Assembly: GCF_000302535.1 (NCBI RefSeq)
Contig: NC_018708.1
Span: 186,001 to 250,000, forward strand
Reading direction: 5' to 3'
DNA from: Acidovorax sp. KKS102
GTDB lineage: Bacteria; Pseudomonadota; Gammaproteobacteria; Burkholderiales; Burkholderiaceae_C
Length of the DNA: 64,000 bases
Shown here in pieces: positions 47,556 through 56,724 of this stretch; positions within the stretch are counted from its first letter, which is position 1, and every line of letters starts with the position of its first letter. A program made the translations under genes and the position numbers. The notes beneath the pieces are model-generated. The model was not told where the DNA came from. It did not search any database and was given only the letters and a program-made list of their open reading frames with translations.

Positions 47556-48725
47556 TCACAGCGCGGCGTACACCAGCGCCGGATACAGCTCGCACAGATA
47601 CCGCAGCTGGCCGGGCGCCTGCGTGAGCAGGATGGCGAACAGGTCTTCCGCCGGGTCCACAAAAAAGAAGGTGCCGCCCAGGCCGCTCCAGCTGTAGTGC
47701 CCGGCCGATCCGGGGCGCGTGGCCTGGCCGGTGGCGGTGCGTACGGCCACGCCCAGGCCAAAGCCGTAGCCGGTGGGCAGGATGTCGCCCGCCACGGGCA
47801 GGCTGCCCAGGTGGTCGGCGGTCATGAAGTCCACCGTGGCGCGGCCCAGCAGGTGAACGGGGGCGTCATTGCCGCTGGTGCCGTCGGGCCCGGGGGCGGT
47901 GCCCCGGCCCAGCATGAGCTGCAAGAAGCGCGCGTAGTCGCTGGCGGTAGACACCAGCCCGCCGCCGGCCGACTCGAACACGGGAGGAGCGGTCACGTCG
48001 ATCAGCGGCATGCCGATGCCGGTCTGCGGGTCGCGTTCAAAGGCTTCGGCCAGGCGGTGCTGCTGCGCGGCGGGCACCGAGAAGCCCGTGTCGTGCATGC
48101 CGAGCGGGCCGAACACGCGGCGCTGCAGGATGGCGCCCAGGCTTTCGCCCTCGATCACCTCCAGCACGGCGCCCAGCACGTCGGTGGCGCGGCTGTATTC
48201 CCAGCGGGTGCCGGGCTGGTGGACCAGGGGCAACGGGCCCAGTGCCGCGACCAGGTCCGCATTGCTGTGGCGGCGCGAGCCGACGCGGGCGGCGCGGTAG
48301 GCGTCGGGCACGGTGCCGGCCTCCCACGCGTAGCTGAGGCCGGCGGTGTGGCGCAGCAGGTCGTGCACCGTGGCCTCGCGCTGCACGGGGGCGGTGGTGC
48401 CGGTGGCTTCGTCGTACACGCGCTGGCCGCCAAACGCGGGCAGGTAGTGCGCCACGGGGTGCGACAGCAGCAGGCGGCCTTCTTCCATGAGCATCATCGC
48501 CACCAGCGAGGCGATGGGCTTGGTCATGGAATAAATGCGGAACAACGTGTCCGGCGCCATGGCGGGCACCGCCGATTCGGCGCTGGGCGGGCGCTGGTGG
48601 CCCACCGCCGTGTGCAGCACCGTGTGGCCCTGGTGGTGGATGAGGGCCACGGCACCGGGCAGCAGGCCCTGGTCCACATGGGTTTGCAGCACGGAGCGCA
48701 GGCGGGCGAGGGCAGTGGGGTTCAT
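47556..48725 (-). CDS. Serine hydrolase (class C beta-lactamase / EstB-like)
   Basis: 389 residues. The nucleophile motif SMTK (S-x-x-K) is in FRIYSMTKPIASLVAMMLME, the second motif YSRATDVLG gives the tyrosine, and the third is near YSWSGLGGTFFFVDP. No signal peptide, so cytoplasmic esterase or carboxypeptidase-like activity is more likely than beta-lactam resistance. Starts at ATG 48725. Confidence 0.88.
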   Translation of the reverse strand: MNPTALARLRSVLQTHVDQGLLPGAVALIHHQGHTVLHTAVGHQRPPSAESAVPAMAPDTLFRIYSMTKPIASLVAMMLMEEGRLLLSHPVAHYLPAFGGQRVYDEATGTTAPVQREATVHDLLRHTAGLSYAWEAGTVPDAYRAARVGSRRHSNADLVAALGPLPLVHQPGTRWEYSRATDVLGAVLEVIEGESLGAILQRRVFGPLGMHDTGFSVPAAQQHRLAEAFERDPQTGIGMPLIDVTAPPVFESAGGGLVSTASDYARFLQLMLGRGTAPGPDGTSGNDAPVHLLGRATVDFMTADHLGSLPVAGDILPTGYGFGLGVAVRTATGQATRPGSAGHYSWSGLGGTFFFVDPAEDLFAILLTQAPGQLRYLCELYPALVYAAL

Positions 48726-48762
48726 GGCAGTGGGAAGTGGGTTTTGAGGTGATTTTGGCTGG

Positions 48763-48800
48763 TTGCGCTAGTGCATATTGCGCTAGTAGCTATCAAAAAC
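48763..48800. repeat. Interspersed AGCGCT/AGCTAT repeat, copy 9
   Basis: TTGCGCTAGTGCATATTGCG then CTAGTAGCTATCAAAAAC, a diverged copy upstream of the serine-hydrolase gene. Confidence 0.55.
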
Positions 48801-48832
48801 AGAGCGCATGACGCAGGCCTTCCATGGTGGCT

Positions 48833-50524
48833 TCAGGGCGTCGCATTGGCGGCGCGGCTGCGCTCCTGCTCCTGCAGCTCGCGCCACTGCACCTTGCCCG
48901 TGCCGGATTTGGGCAGGCTGTCCACCAGCTGCACAATGCGCGGGCTTTTGTAGGCGGCCATGTGTTCGTGGCTCCAGTCGATGATGGACTGCTCGCTCAC
49001 CTGGCCCTTGAAGGCGTCGCGCAGCACGACCAGGGCCTTCACGGTCTCGCCCCGGCGCTCGTCGTGGGCGGCGATCACGCACACCTCCTGGATCGCAGGG
49101 TGGGCGTACATCATGGCCTCGACCTCGGCGGGCCAGACCTTGAAGCCCGACGCATTGATCATGCGCTTGAGCCGGTCCACCATGAAGAAGTAGCCGTCCT
49201 CGTCCACCTGCGCCAGGTCGCCGGTGCGCAAAAAGCGCTTGCCGTCCAGCGTCACAAAGCTGTCGGCGGTGGCCTGCGGGTTGTTCCAGTAGCCCTGCAT
49301 GACCTGCGGGCCGTGCACCACGATCTCGCCAATCTCGCCCGGGGGCAGTTCGGCGAACGTGGCCGGGTCCACCACGCGCGCATCCACGTCGAACACCGGG
49401 ATGCCCAGGCACTGCGGCTTGGGGCGGTGGGGTGGGTTGATGTGGGTGGCGGCCATGGTTTCAGACATGCCGTAGCCCTCCACGTAGTCGAGCCCGGTCA
49501 GGTCCTTTAGCTGCTGCGCCACGGCCTTGGGCATGGCCGCGCCGCCGCCGCGTATGGCCTGGATGCTGCTGATGTCGTAGTCGGCGATGCGCGGGTTGGC
49601 CAGAAAGTCCACCACCATGGTCGAGATGGCCTGCCAGATGGTGACCCGGTAACGCTGGATGAGCTGGGCGGCGGCATCGCGGTCCCAGCGCGGCAGCACG
49701 ACCACGGTGGCGCCCACAAACAGCGGGCCGTTCATGCTGCCCGATAGGCCGGTGACGTGGAACAGCGGCAGCACCGCGAGGTAGGTCGCATCCTGCGTGC
49801 GCGCAAACCACTGCACGCCGCCCACCAGCGTGCTCATGGCGCTGCGGTGCGTGTGCATGCAGCCCTTGGGGTGGCCCGTGGTGCCCGAGGTGTAGGGCAT
49901 CACGCACAGGTCGTCGGGCCCGGTGGTGATGGGGCTCGGGGTGCGCTGCTGCGCCAGCATGTCGCTCCACAGCGTGACGCCGGGGGCATCAATCGCCTGG
50001 CGCGGGGCACTGACAAACGCGGGCACGGGCAGGTCGGTGGGCACCTGCAGGTAGTCGCTGTAGGCGGCCACGATCAGGTGCTTCAGCTTGCCTGGGCCGC
50101 CAGCAGCATCCACCAGCGGCTGCGCCTGCCCATGTAGGTCCTGCGGCACAAAGGCCACGGTCGCGCCGCTGTCGTGCACGTAGTGGCGCAGCTCGTCGGT
50201 GCGGTTCATGGGGTTCACCGGCACCACCACCGCGTTGGCGCGCAGGATGCCGTAGAACGCCAGAATCCACTGCGGGCTGTTCTGCATGTACAGCAGCACC
50301 CGGTCGCCCGCCTTCACGCCACACACCTGCTGCAAGAAGCCCGCGATGTGTTCGGCCTGCTGCTGGAACTGGCGGAAGGTCACCAGCGTGTCGTAGAACA
50401 CCAGAAACGGCTTGTCCGGGTAGCGCGCGGCCGACACCTCGGCGTTGTGGAACAGGTGCGTCTGCGGCAGCGTGAGGTGGCAGGGCAGGCCGGGCGGCCA
50501 GTGGGCGAGGTGGCGGTCGGACAT
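48833..50524 (-). CDS. Long-chain/medium-chain acyl-CoA ligase
   Basis: 563 residues, soluble AMP-forming enzyme. Core motif MPYTSGTTGHPKGCMHTH; GYGMSETMAATHINPP is A5; FLRTGDLAQVDEDGYFFMVD then RLKRMINASGFKVWP covers A7-A8; the catalytic lysine is in LPKSGTGKVQWREL. It forms an operon with the SDR gene upstream (70-bp gap). The substrate is probably a fatty or aryl-aliphatic acid, but not determined. Confidence 0.92.
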   Translation of the reverse strand: MSDRHLAHWPPGLPCHLTLPQTHLFHNAEVSAARYPDKPFLVFYDTLVTFRQFQQQAEHIAGFLQQVCGVKAGDRVLLYMQNSPQWILAFYGILRANAVVVPVNPMNRTDELRHYVHDSGATVAFVPQDLHGQAQPLVDAAGGPGKLKHLIVAAYSDYLQVPTDLPVPAFVSAPRQAIDAPGVTLWSDMLAQQRTPSPITTGPDDLCVMPYTSGTTGHPKGCMHTHRSAMSTLVGGVQWFARTQDATYLAVLPLFHVTGLSGSMNGPLFVGATVVVLPRWDRDAAAQLIQRYRVTIWQAISTMVVDFLANPRIADYDISSIQAIRGGGAAMPKAVAQQLKDLTGLDYVEGYGMSETMAATHINPPHRPKPQCLGIPVFDVDARVVDPATFAELPPGEIGEIVVHGPQVMQGYWNNPQATADSFVTLDGKRFLRTGDLAQVDEDGYFFMVDRLKRMINASGFKVWPAEVEAMMYAHPAIQEVCVIAAHDERRGETVKALVVLRDAFKGQVSEQSIIDWSHEHMAAYKSPRIVQLVDSLPKSGTGKVQWRELQEQERSRAANATP

Positions 50525-50594
50525 GGGATACGGAACGCTGGGTTGGTTCGTGCGGGGCGCAGACCTGACGAAGCAGGTCGCGCCCCAGCGGGCT

Positions 50595-51368
50595 TCAAAT
50601 CAAACTGGCGCCACCATCCACCACGATGGACTCACCCGTGATGTGCCGCGAGGCATTGGACGCCAGAAACACCACCGCGCCTTTGAGGTCCTCTTCGCCG
50701 CCAATGCGGCGCAGGGGCGTGCGCTCGATCATCGCAGGGCCCAGCTTTTCAATCAGGCCGCTGGCCATCTTGCTCGGGAAGAAGCCGGGGCAGATCGCAT
50801 TGACGCGAATGCCGTAGTGTCCCCATTCGGACGCCAGCGTGCGCGCAAAGTGCAGCGCGGCGGCCTTGGAGGTGTTGTAGGCAATGGTGTTCATGCCCGG
50901 GGGCGTGCCCTTCAGTGCGGCCACCGAGGCCGTGACGATGATCGAGCCCTTGCCGCGCGGGATCATGCAGCGCTTGCCGACCTCGCGCGACAGGAAAAAA
51001 GGTGCGCTCACATTCAGGTCCATCACCTTGTGCCAGGCGGCGTCGGGGTAGTCCTCGGCCTTGGCGCCCCAGGTGGCACCTGCGTTGTTGACGAGGATGT
51101 CGATGGTGCCAAAGCGTTCGACCACCTGGTCCACCAGGCCGGGGATGTCCTCGGTCTTTTGCAGGTCGTTCACCACGGTCAGCACCTCGTAGCCCATGCC
51201 TTCCAGGTGCTTCTTGGCCTCGGCCAGCTCATCGGCCTTGCGCGCGGTGATGGCGAGTTTGGCGCCCATTTCGCCCAGGGCTTCGGCCATCTGCAGGCCC
51301 AGGCCGCGCGAGCCGCCGGTGACCAGGGCGACCTGGCCGGTGAGATCGAAGAGTTGCTTGACACTCAT
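50595..51368 (-). CDS. Short-chain dehydrogenase/reductase
   Basis: 257 residues. NAD(P)-binding TGGSRGLG and NNAG, with the catalytic serine at VTASVA, and Y-x-x-x-K as YNTSK. The C-terminus closes ITGESIVVDGGASL. Start ATG 51368 (MSVKQLFDLTGQ). It is upstream of the acyl-CoA ligase on the same strand and likely acts in the same fatty- or aromatic-acid route, for example as a 3-hydroxyacyl or alcohol dehydrogenase. Confidence 0.9.
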   Translation of the reverse strand: MSVKQLFDLTGQVALVTGGSRGLGLQMAEALGEMGAKLAITARKADELAEAKKHLEGMGYEVLTVVNDLQKTEDIPGLVDQVVERFGTIDILVNNAGATWGAKAEDYPDAAWHKVMDLNVSAPFFLSREVGKRCMIPRGKGSIIVTASVAALKGTPPGMNTIAYNTSKAAALHFARTLASEWGHYGIRVNAICPGFFPSKMASGLIEKLGPAMIERTPLRRIGGEEDLKGAVVFLASNASRHITGESIVVDGGASLI

Positions 51369-51668
51369 GGAGAAAACGCTTTCGTGCAGAGAGAGGGTGA
51401 AGGTGAATGAATGCCCGATCCCGGGTCCCGGTGGCTCGTGGCGCGCCGGGTGGGGCGAAGGGGGGCAGGGAAGGCGGCGGTGGCCGCCGTGCAAGCTGGT
51501 CGGTCAGCGCTTCATGCTAGCCCCGCGTCCGCCCGGTGTAAAACCGCCGCTGTCACCTTTGAAACTCTGCGCGCTGCCGCCTTGCCCGCCGCGTGTGGGA
51601 TGGCGCCTACCCGCACTTGCGGCCACGACGGATGGACGGATGCGCGCCCTGGCCCTAGGCTCGCAGGG
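51369..51668. other. Intergenic region between SDR and yihY genes
   Basis: 300 bp carrying divergent promoters by position. I see no gene, hairpin terminator or repeat in it. Confidence 0.35.
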
Positions 51669-52670
51669 ATGAACGAGTCTTCCGCGCCCCTGGCGACAAC
51701 CCCCTGGCTTGCCCGCATGGCCCAGCCCCTGCAGCCGCTGTGGCGCCTGGTGCAGCCGTTCTGGCGTGCCGCGCAGATGTGGCTGGACGCCGACGGGCTG
51801 CGCATGAGCGCGGCCATGTCGTTCTACGGCATGCTGAGCCTGGCGCCCCTGTTGCTGCTGCTGGTGGGCGTGCTGGGCTGGTGGGTGGACCGCAGCTATC
51901 TGGAGAGCAGCCTGGTCGCCCAGGTGCAGTCGGTGATGGGCCAGCAGGTGGCCGACGTGGTGCGCCAGGCCCTGGCCAGCGCGCAGGCGCCGTCAGAGGG
52001 GCGGCTGGCATCGGTCATCGGATTTGTGGTGCTGGTCTCGGGCGCCACCGGGGTGTTTGTGGAGCTGCAGTCCGCGCTGGAGCGGCTGTGGCGCCGAGAC
52101 GATGACACGCCGCCCCAGCGCGCCGCGTGGTGGCGCATGGCGTCGCTGCGGTTGCGGGGGCTGGCCTATGTGCTGGCGCTGGGGTTCTTGCTGCTGGTGT
52201 CGCTGGCGCTGTCCACCTTGATCCACCTGTTGGCGGGCTGGGCCGGGCAGCATCTGGCCGCAGGCCACCTGCCTGTCTTGGCGCCCCTGGCGCCGCTGCT
52301 GCAGCTCGTCAATGAAGCCATTGCCTTCGGGCTGGCCGTGGCGCTGTTTGTGGGGCTCATGCGCATCGGCGCGGGCCCCAAGCCGTCGCTGCGTTACCTG
52401 GTGATGGGCGCGGTGGTGGGGGCCTCGCTGTTCACGGTGGGCAAGCAGCTGCTGGCCTGGTACCTGTCCACCGCCGCCGTGGTGTCGGCCTACGGGGCGG
52501 CGGGCTCGCTGGTGGTGCTGCTGATGTGGATCTACTTTTCGTCGGCCATCCTGCTGTTTTCTGCGAGTTGTGCGCAGGCGCTGGAGGATGCCTTGCATTC
52601 CGGCCCGCGCCGCCCAGCGGCCTTGGCACGGTGGGCCGCATCCGCCCGGGCGCGGGTGCAGGAGCTGTAA
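51669..52670 (+). CDS. YihY/BrkB-family membrane protein
   Basis: 333 residues, six membrane helices. The opening WLDADGLRMSAAMSFYGMLS then LAPLLLLLVGVLG and the closing YGAAGSLVVLLMWIYFSSAI then LLFSASCAQ are the family blocks. YihY proteins are poorly characterised inner-membrane proteins; the old name 'ribonuclease BN' is a mis-assignment. Possibly transports lipid or ions. Confidence 0.92.
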   Translation: MNESSAPLATTPWLARMAQPLQPLWRLVQPFWRAAQMWLDADGLRMSAAMSFYGMLSLAPLLLLLVGVLGWWVDRSYLESSLVAQVQSVMGQQVADVVRQALASAQAPSEGRLASVIGFVVLVSGATGVFVELQSALERLWRRDDDTPPQRAAWWRMASLRLRGLAYVLALGFLLLVSLALSTLIHLLAGWAGQHLAAGHLPVLAPLAPLLQLVNEAIAFGLAVALFVGLMRIGAGPKPSLRYLVMGAVVGASLFTVGKQLLAWYLSTAAVVSAYGAAGSLVVLLMWIYFSSAILLFSASCAQALEDALHSGPRRPAALARWAASARARVQEL

Positions 52671-52988
52671 ATGTTGGCAACAGCGCCCAGAACACACATG
52701 GGTTGGCACAGGCCTCGCCGAGGCCGATGTCGCAACGGCGCCCGGTGCGCTATCAGGCTGGGGCAGCAGGGGCTCTGCGCCAAGACCTTGGGCACAAATG
52801 CCGACAAAAGAGGTTTACCGCTGCTTACTGCCGCTTACAAACCGGCCACATCGCAGCGTCCGGCGCTGTGTACCTTTCGCTCATCTGGTCCGTTGAAACA
52901 TCACGGCTCCATCCCGTAGCGGGCGCACAGCGTTTTCTGTGCACACCCGCCCCCTGCGGACTTCTCCGATACGAACAAGGAAATGACC
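52671..52988. other. Intergenic region upstream of the glycine-zipper gene
   Basis: About 318 bp carrying the promoter and leader of the following gene, including a TTTACCGCTGCTTACTGCCG then CTTAC near-direct repeat (52813-52838) that I cannot interpret. No gene seen. Confidence 0.35.
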
Positions 52989-53774
52989 ATGAACCTGACG
53001 GTTTCTTCTCCCACCCCGCCCGCTTCCATCCCCGCTGCAGCCCCTGCCGGCCCGGCCCTGAAGTGGATGTGGGCAGCCATTGGCGTACTGGGCGTGAGCG
53101 TGCTGGCCCTGGGCGCCACCCTGGTGATGCAAAACAGGGCACCGGCGGCGGCCCCGGCCACCCTGGCAGCGGCCCCCCGCACGCCTGAGTCCGAGATCAT
53201 TGAAGAAAAACGCGCCCAAGCGCCTGTCGCACCTTCCCAGAGCGCTATGAATAGCGGAGCAAACTACCGTGCGCAACCGGGCGGCAGCGCAGGCCGATCG
53301 GGCGACATGGCGGGCGGCATGGCCCCCGGGGGTGTGGCCCAGCCCGTGCGTGCGGCGGCGCCCGTGTGCCGCAGCTGTGGCCGCGTTGAATCGGTGCAGG
53401 CGGTTCAGCAAGCCGCACCTGCTACGGGCGTAGGCGCTGTGGCCGGTGGCGTGCTGGGTGCCGTGGTGGGCAACCAGATCGGCAAGGGCAGCGGCCGCAC
53501 CGCCGCCACTGTGCTGGGCGCCGTGGGCGGTGGTTACGTGGGCCACAAGGTCGAAGAGCGCACCCGCACCCACACGGTGTACCAGGTGGCGGTGCGCATG
53601 GAAGACGGCTCGCTGCGCCACTTCCAGCGCGCAGAACCCACGGCAGTGGGCACGCCCGTGGTGCTGCAGGGCAAGGGCTTCCGCGTGGACCAGGGCGGCT
53701 CGGCCCGGGCGGCAGACCCCTATGCGCAGCCACAGCCCCAGCCAGGGGCGGTGCGGGTGTCGGACACCTACTGA
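52989..53774 (+). CDS. Glycine-zipper 2TM domain outer-membrane-type protein
   Basis: 261 residues. One N-terminal membrane anchor (about 27-47) precedes a linker and a glycine-zipper pair (VGAVAGGVLGAVVGNQIGKG and VLGAVGGGYVGHKVEERTRT) similar to SlyB/PcP-type lipoproteins. No lipobox is seen. It starts at the second ATG (52989) because AGGA (52978-52981) lies 7 bases before it and only 1 base before the first ATG. Ends with a Pro/Gln-rich tail. Envelope role inferred. Confidence 0.82.
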   Translation: MNLTVSSPTPPASIPAAAPAGPALKWMWAAIGVLGVSVLALGATLVMQNRAPAAAPATLAAAPRTPESEIIEEKRAQAPVAPSQSAMNSGANYRAQPGGSAGRSGDMAGGMAPGGVAQPVRAAAPVCRSCGRVESVQAVQQAAPATGVGAVAGGVLGAVVGNQIGKGSGRTAATVLGAVGGGYVGHKVEERTRTHTVYQVAVRMEDGSLRHFQRAEPTAVGTPVVLQGKGFRVDQGGSARAADPYAQPQPQPGAVRVSDTY

Positions 53775-53794
53775 GTCCGTCGCTTCCCTCTAAA

Positions 53795-53826
53795 CAAAAG
53801 CCCGCCAATGCGGGCTTTTGTTTTTG
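53795..53826 (+). terminator. Terminator of the glycine-zipper gene
   Basis: Perfect 11-bp stem CAAAAGCCCGC / GCGGGCTTTTG followed by TTTTTG. The A-run on the other side also makes it serve the amidohydrolase gene on the minus strand. Confidence 0.9.
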
Positions 53827-53858
53827 TCGCTGTTGGTTGCTGGTGGCTGGTTGGCGGG

Positions 53859-55046
53859 TTACAGCACCACCGGAATCTCGGTCGCAGGCGGCGTGTTGCG
53901 GCTGCGGCCGCAGCGCACCAGGCCATCGATCATCACCATGCCAATGCCCGGAATGTCGCCCAGCTGCACGCTCTCGAGCAGCGTGGCGCCAGCGGTGTGC
54001 TGGGCGCGGTCCATGAACACAAAGTCTGCCGCGCGGCCCACCTCGATCAGGCCACAGTTCAGGTTGCGGATGCGCGCCGTGTTGCCCGTGGCAAAGCAGA
54101 ACACCAGCTCGGCGGGGATGTCGGCAAAGCTCGACAGCAGCGCAATCATGCGCAGCATGCCCAGGGGCTGAACGCCCGAGCCCGCCGGGCCGTCCGTGCC
54201 CAGAATCACGCGGTGCGGGCACTTCAGCTCCATGGCTGCGCGCGCGGCCTGGATGGCGATCCTCTCGTTGCCGTTGTGCACTAGCTCGATCGCGCGGGAC
54301 GATTTCTCGCACAGCTCGCACACATGCTTCCAGGGCAGCGAGGTGTGGCCGCCGTTGATGTGGCCGATCACGTCGGCATCCGCCTCCAGCACCACGTCCT
54401 TGTCGATCAGGCCCGAGCCCGGGATGGACGGGCCGCCCGTGTGGATGGTGCTCTGGATGCCGTGCTTGCGCGCCCAGGCCACCATCTGTTGGGCCTCGTA
54501 GCCCGCCTTGACGGAGCCCAGGCCCACTTCGCCCAGCAGCGTCACGCCCGCGTCGGCCATGTCCTTGAAGTCCTGCTCGGTCATGCCTTTTTCGATGACC
54601 GGGGCGCCCGCGATCACCTTCACCCCACCAGGGCGGAAGTTGTCGAACGCACGCTGCGCGGTGATGGCCAGGGCCTTGAGGCCCACGATGTCCTTGGGGC
54701 GGCCGGGTAGGTGCACTTCGCCGGCCGAGACCATGGTGGTCACGCCGCCGTTCATGGTCGAGTCGATCCAGCCGATCTGGTTCTGGCGCGGCGTCCAGTC
54801 GCCAAACACCGGGTGTACGTGGCTGTCGATCAGGCCCGGCGCCACACAGGTCTGGCGTGCGTCGATCACGGTGTTGGCGTGGTCGGTATCGCAGTCCTTG
54901 TAGCGGCCCACGGCCACGATGAGGCCGTCATTCACCACGATGGTGTCGGCGTCGAGGATGGGCCGGTCCAGGTCGCCCGACAACAAAAGACCGATGTTCT
55001 GGATGACGACCTTGCCCGATTTGCCGCCTGCTGCTACTTCTGCCAT
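53859..55046 (-). CDS. Enamidase-like amidohydrolase
   Basis: 395 residues of the metal-dependent amidohydrolase superfamily. Metal-binding HVHP (APGLIDSHVHPVFGD) is the first site; IQSTIHTGG and VIGHINGGH give further ligands, and LGTDGPAGSGVQ supplies the closing aspartate. It is closest in plan to enamidase, which hydrolyses 6-oxo-1,4,5,6-tetrahydronicotinate in anaerobic nicotinate fermentation. GAGGAG supports the ATG at 55046. It sits last in a minus-strand operon with a TetR regulator, a ferredoxin reductase and a ferredoxin, facing a 6-hydroxynicotinate-reductase-like gene. Ring-opening hydrolysis is the likely role; the substrate is inferred. Confidence 0.8.
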   Translation of the reverse strand: MAEVAAGGKSGKVVIQNIGLLLSGDLDRPILDADTIVVNDGLIVAVGRYKDCDTDHANTVIDARQTCVAPGLIDSHVHPVFGDWTPRQNQIGWIDSTMNGGVTTMVSAGEVHLPGRPKDIVGLKALAITAQRAFDNFRPGGVKVIAGAPVIEKGMTEQDFKDMADAGVTLLGEVGLGSVKAGYEAQQMVAWARKHGIQSTIHTGGPSIPGSGLIDKDVVLEADADVIGHINGGHTSLPWKHVCELCEKSSRAIELVHNGNERIAIQAARAAMELKCPHRVILGTDGPAGSGVQPLGMLRMIALLSSFADIPAELVFCFATGNTARIRNLNCGLIEVGRAADFVFMDRAQHTAGATLLESVQLGDIPGIGMVMIDGLVRCGRSRNTPPATEIPVVL

Positions 55047-55114
55047 GGATTCTCCTCGTGGGGTGGTGGGCGGGGCGCCACGCGGCACTCCGCAGGGAAA
55101 AATCTCTTGTTGAT

Positions 55115-55831
55115 TCAGGCCGCTGCCCTGCCCTTGGGCAGGTGGGGGCCGGGCGCCACGGTGCGCAGCACGGTGTCGATGACGAACGACTCCCAGTGCG
55201 CCAGCGCGTCGGGCGTTTCCAGGTCTTCGCCCAGAAAGGCCGACAGCGTGTGCCGGTTGGACATGTAGAAGTAGCCCGTGGCTGCGATCAGCAGGTACAC
55301 ATCGCGCGCCGACACGTCCTTGCGGAACAGGCCCTGCGCCTGGCCGCTTTCGAGCACGCGCCGGATCACCTCGATGGCGGGCGACGAATATTCACGGGCT
55401 CGCATCGACTTGGAGATGTGCTTGCCCTTGTGCAGGTTCTCGGTGTTGAGCAACGTGATGAACTCGGGGTTCTTGCGGTAGTAGCCCACCACAAAGCGGA
55501 TCACAGCCTGCAGTGCTTCGACCGGTTTGGCGGTGTCCAGGTCCAGTTTGGACTCCGCATCGTTCATGCGCCGGTAGGTTTCCTCCAGCACCTCGATGAA
55601 CAGGCCTTCCTTGCTGCCGAAGTAGTAGTAGATCATCCGGTCGAAGGACTTGGCCGCCTTGGAGATCTTCTCCACGCTGCCGCCTTCGTAGCCGTAGCGG
55701 GCAAACACCTTGGTCGCCGCCTTCAGGATGTTGTCGCGCGTGGTCTGTGCGGCCTGCTCGCGCACGCCCGTCTTGCGGGCAGAGGCTGTGCGAGGGGACG
55801 CGGTCCGGGTCTTGGTGGGAGTGGCAGACAT
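55115..55831 (-). CDS. TetR-family transcriptional regulator
   Basis: 238 residues. The helix-turn-helix lies in RDNILKAATKVFARYGYEGG then SVEKISKAAKSFDRMIYYYF. An N-terminal 25-residue Arg/Thr-rich extension precedes it. The gene is second-last of the minus operon. A 21-bp palindrome in the divergent promoter at 57391-57411 is its candidate operator. Confidence 0.9.
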   Translation of the reverse strand: MSATPTKTRTASPRTASARKTGVREQAAQTTRDNILKAATKVFARYGYEGGSVEKISKAAKSFDRMIYYYFGSKEGLFIEVLEETYRRMNDAESKLDLDTAKPVEALQAVIRFVVGYYRKNPEFITLLNTENLHKGKHISKSMRAREYSSPAIEVIRRVLESGQAQGLFRKDVSARDVYLLIAATGYFYMSNRHTLSAFLGEDLETPDALAHWESFVIDTVLRTVAPGPHLPKGRAAA

Positions 55832-55881
55832 GGCGGGTCCTGGTGGATGGCGCGGGCCCCGGGAGTGGGGCCCGCCGGGGA

Positions 55882-56658
55882 TCACTGCTCTGCGAACGCG
55901 CGCTCGATCACGAAGTCGCCAGGCTTCGTGGTGTTGCCTTCATTGAAGCCGCGCTCTTCCATCATGTGCTTGAGGTCGCGCAGCATCTCGGGGCTACCGC
56001 AGATCATCACGCGGTCTTCGGCGGGGTTGAGCGCGGGCAGGCCCAGGTCGCGCGCGAGCTGGCCGTTCTCGATGATCGTAGTGACGCGACCCTGGTGCTT
56101 GAAGGCCTCGCGCGTCACGGTGGGGTAGTACTTGAGCTGCTTGCTGACCATCTCGCCCAAGAACTCGTGCTTGGGCAGTTCTTCGGTGATGTAGTCGTGG
56201 TAGGCCAGCTCCTTCACCTCGCGCACGCCGTGCACCAGGATGACTTCCTCGAACTTCTCGTAGGTCTCGGGGTCGCGGATCAGGCTCAGGAACGGTGCCA
56301 CACCCGTGCCGGTGGAGAGCATGTACAGGCGCTTGGCAGGCAGCAGGTAGTCGATCAGCAGCGTGCCCGTGGGTTTTTTGCCGACCACGATGGTGTCACC
56401 CACCTTGATGTGCTGCAGGCGCGAGGTCAACGGGCCATCGGGCACCTTGATGGACAGGAACTCCAGGTGCTCTTCGTAGTTGGGGCTCACGATGCTGTAG
56501 GCGCGCAGCAGGGGCTTGCCGTTTTCGCCGCGCAGGCCAATCATCGTGAAATGGCCGTTGGAGAAGCGCAGCGCGGTGTCGCGCGTGGTGGTGAAGGAGA
56601 AAAGGCGGTCCGTCCAGTGGTGGACCGTCAGGACGCGTTCGTCAAGAAAGGCGCTCAT
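55882..56658 (-). CDS. fpr: Ferredoxin-NADP reductase
   Basis: 258 residues, the plant/bacterial FNR fold. The FAD-binding RAYSIVSPNYEEHLEF and the NADP-binding LSTGTGVAPFLSLIRDPE are clear, as is MICGSPEMLRDL. The terminal region FVIERAFAEQ is typical of subclass I bacterial FNR. It would shuttle electrons between NADPH and the adjacent ferredoxin, suggesting the reductase neighbour needs reduced ferredoxin. Start ATG 56658. Confidence 0.94.
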   Translation of the reverse strand: MSAFLDERVLTVHHWTDRLFSFTTTRDTALRFSNGHFTMIGLRGENGKPLLRAYSIVSPNYEEHLEFLSIKVPDGPLTSRLQHIKVGDTIVVGKKPTGTLLIDYLLPAKRLYMLSTGTGVAPFLSLIRDPETYEKFEEVILVHGVREVKELAYHDYITEELPKHEFLGEMVSKQLKYYPTVTREAFKHQGRVTTIIENGQLARDLGLPALNPAEDRVMICGSPEMLRDLKHMMEERGFNEGNTTKPGDFVIERAFAEQ

Positions 56659-56724
56659 GGTGCGTTAGATGGAAAAGTTGGAAGCAAATAAGGAATTTGG
56701 CTGAAGAGCAGGGCCCCATGCGCT

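Noticed and set aside
47556-48725. Beta-lactam resistance gene
   Set aside because: Although it has the S-x-x-K fold, there is no signal peptide and it resembles EstB-type esterases, so resistance is not a supported call.
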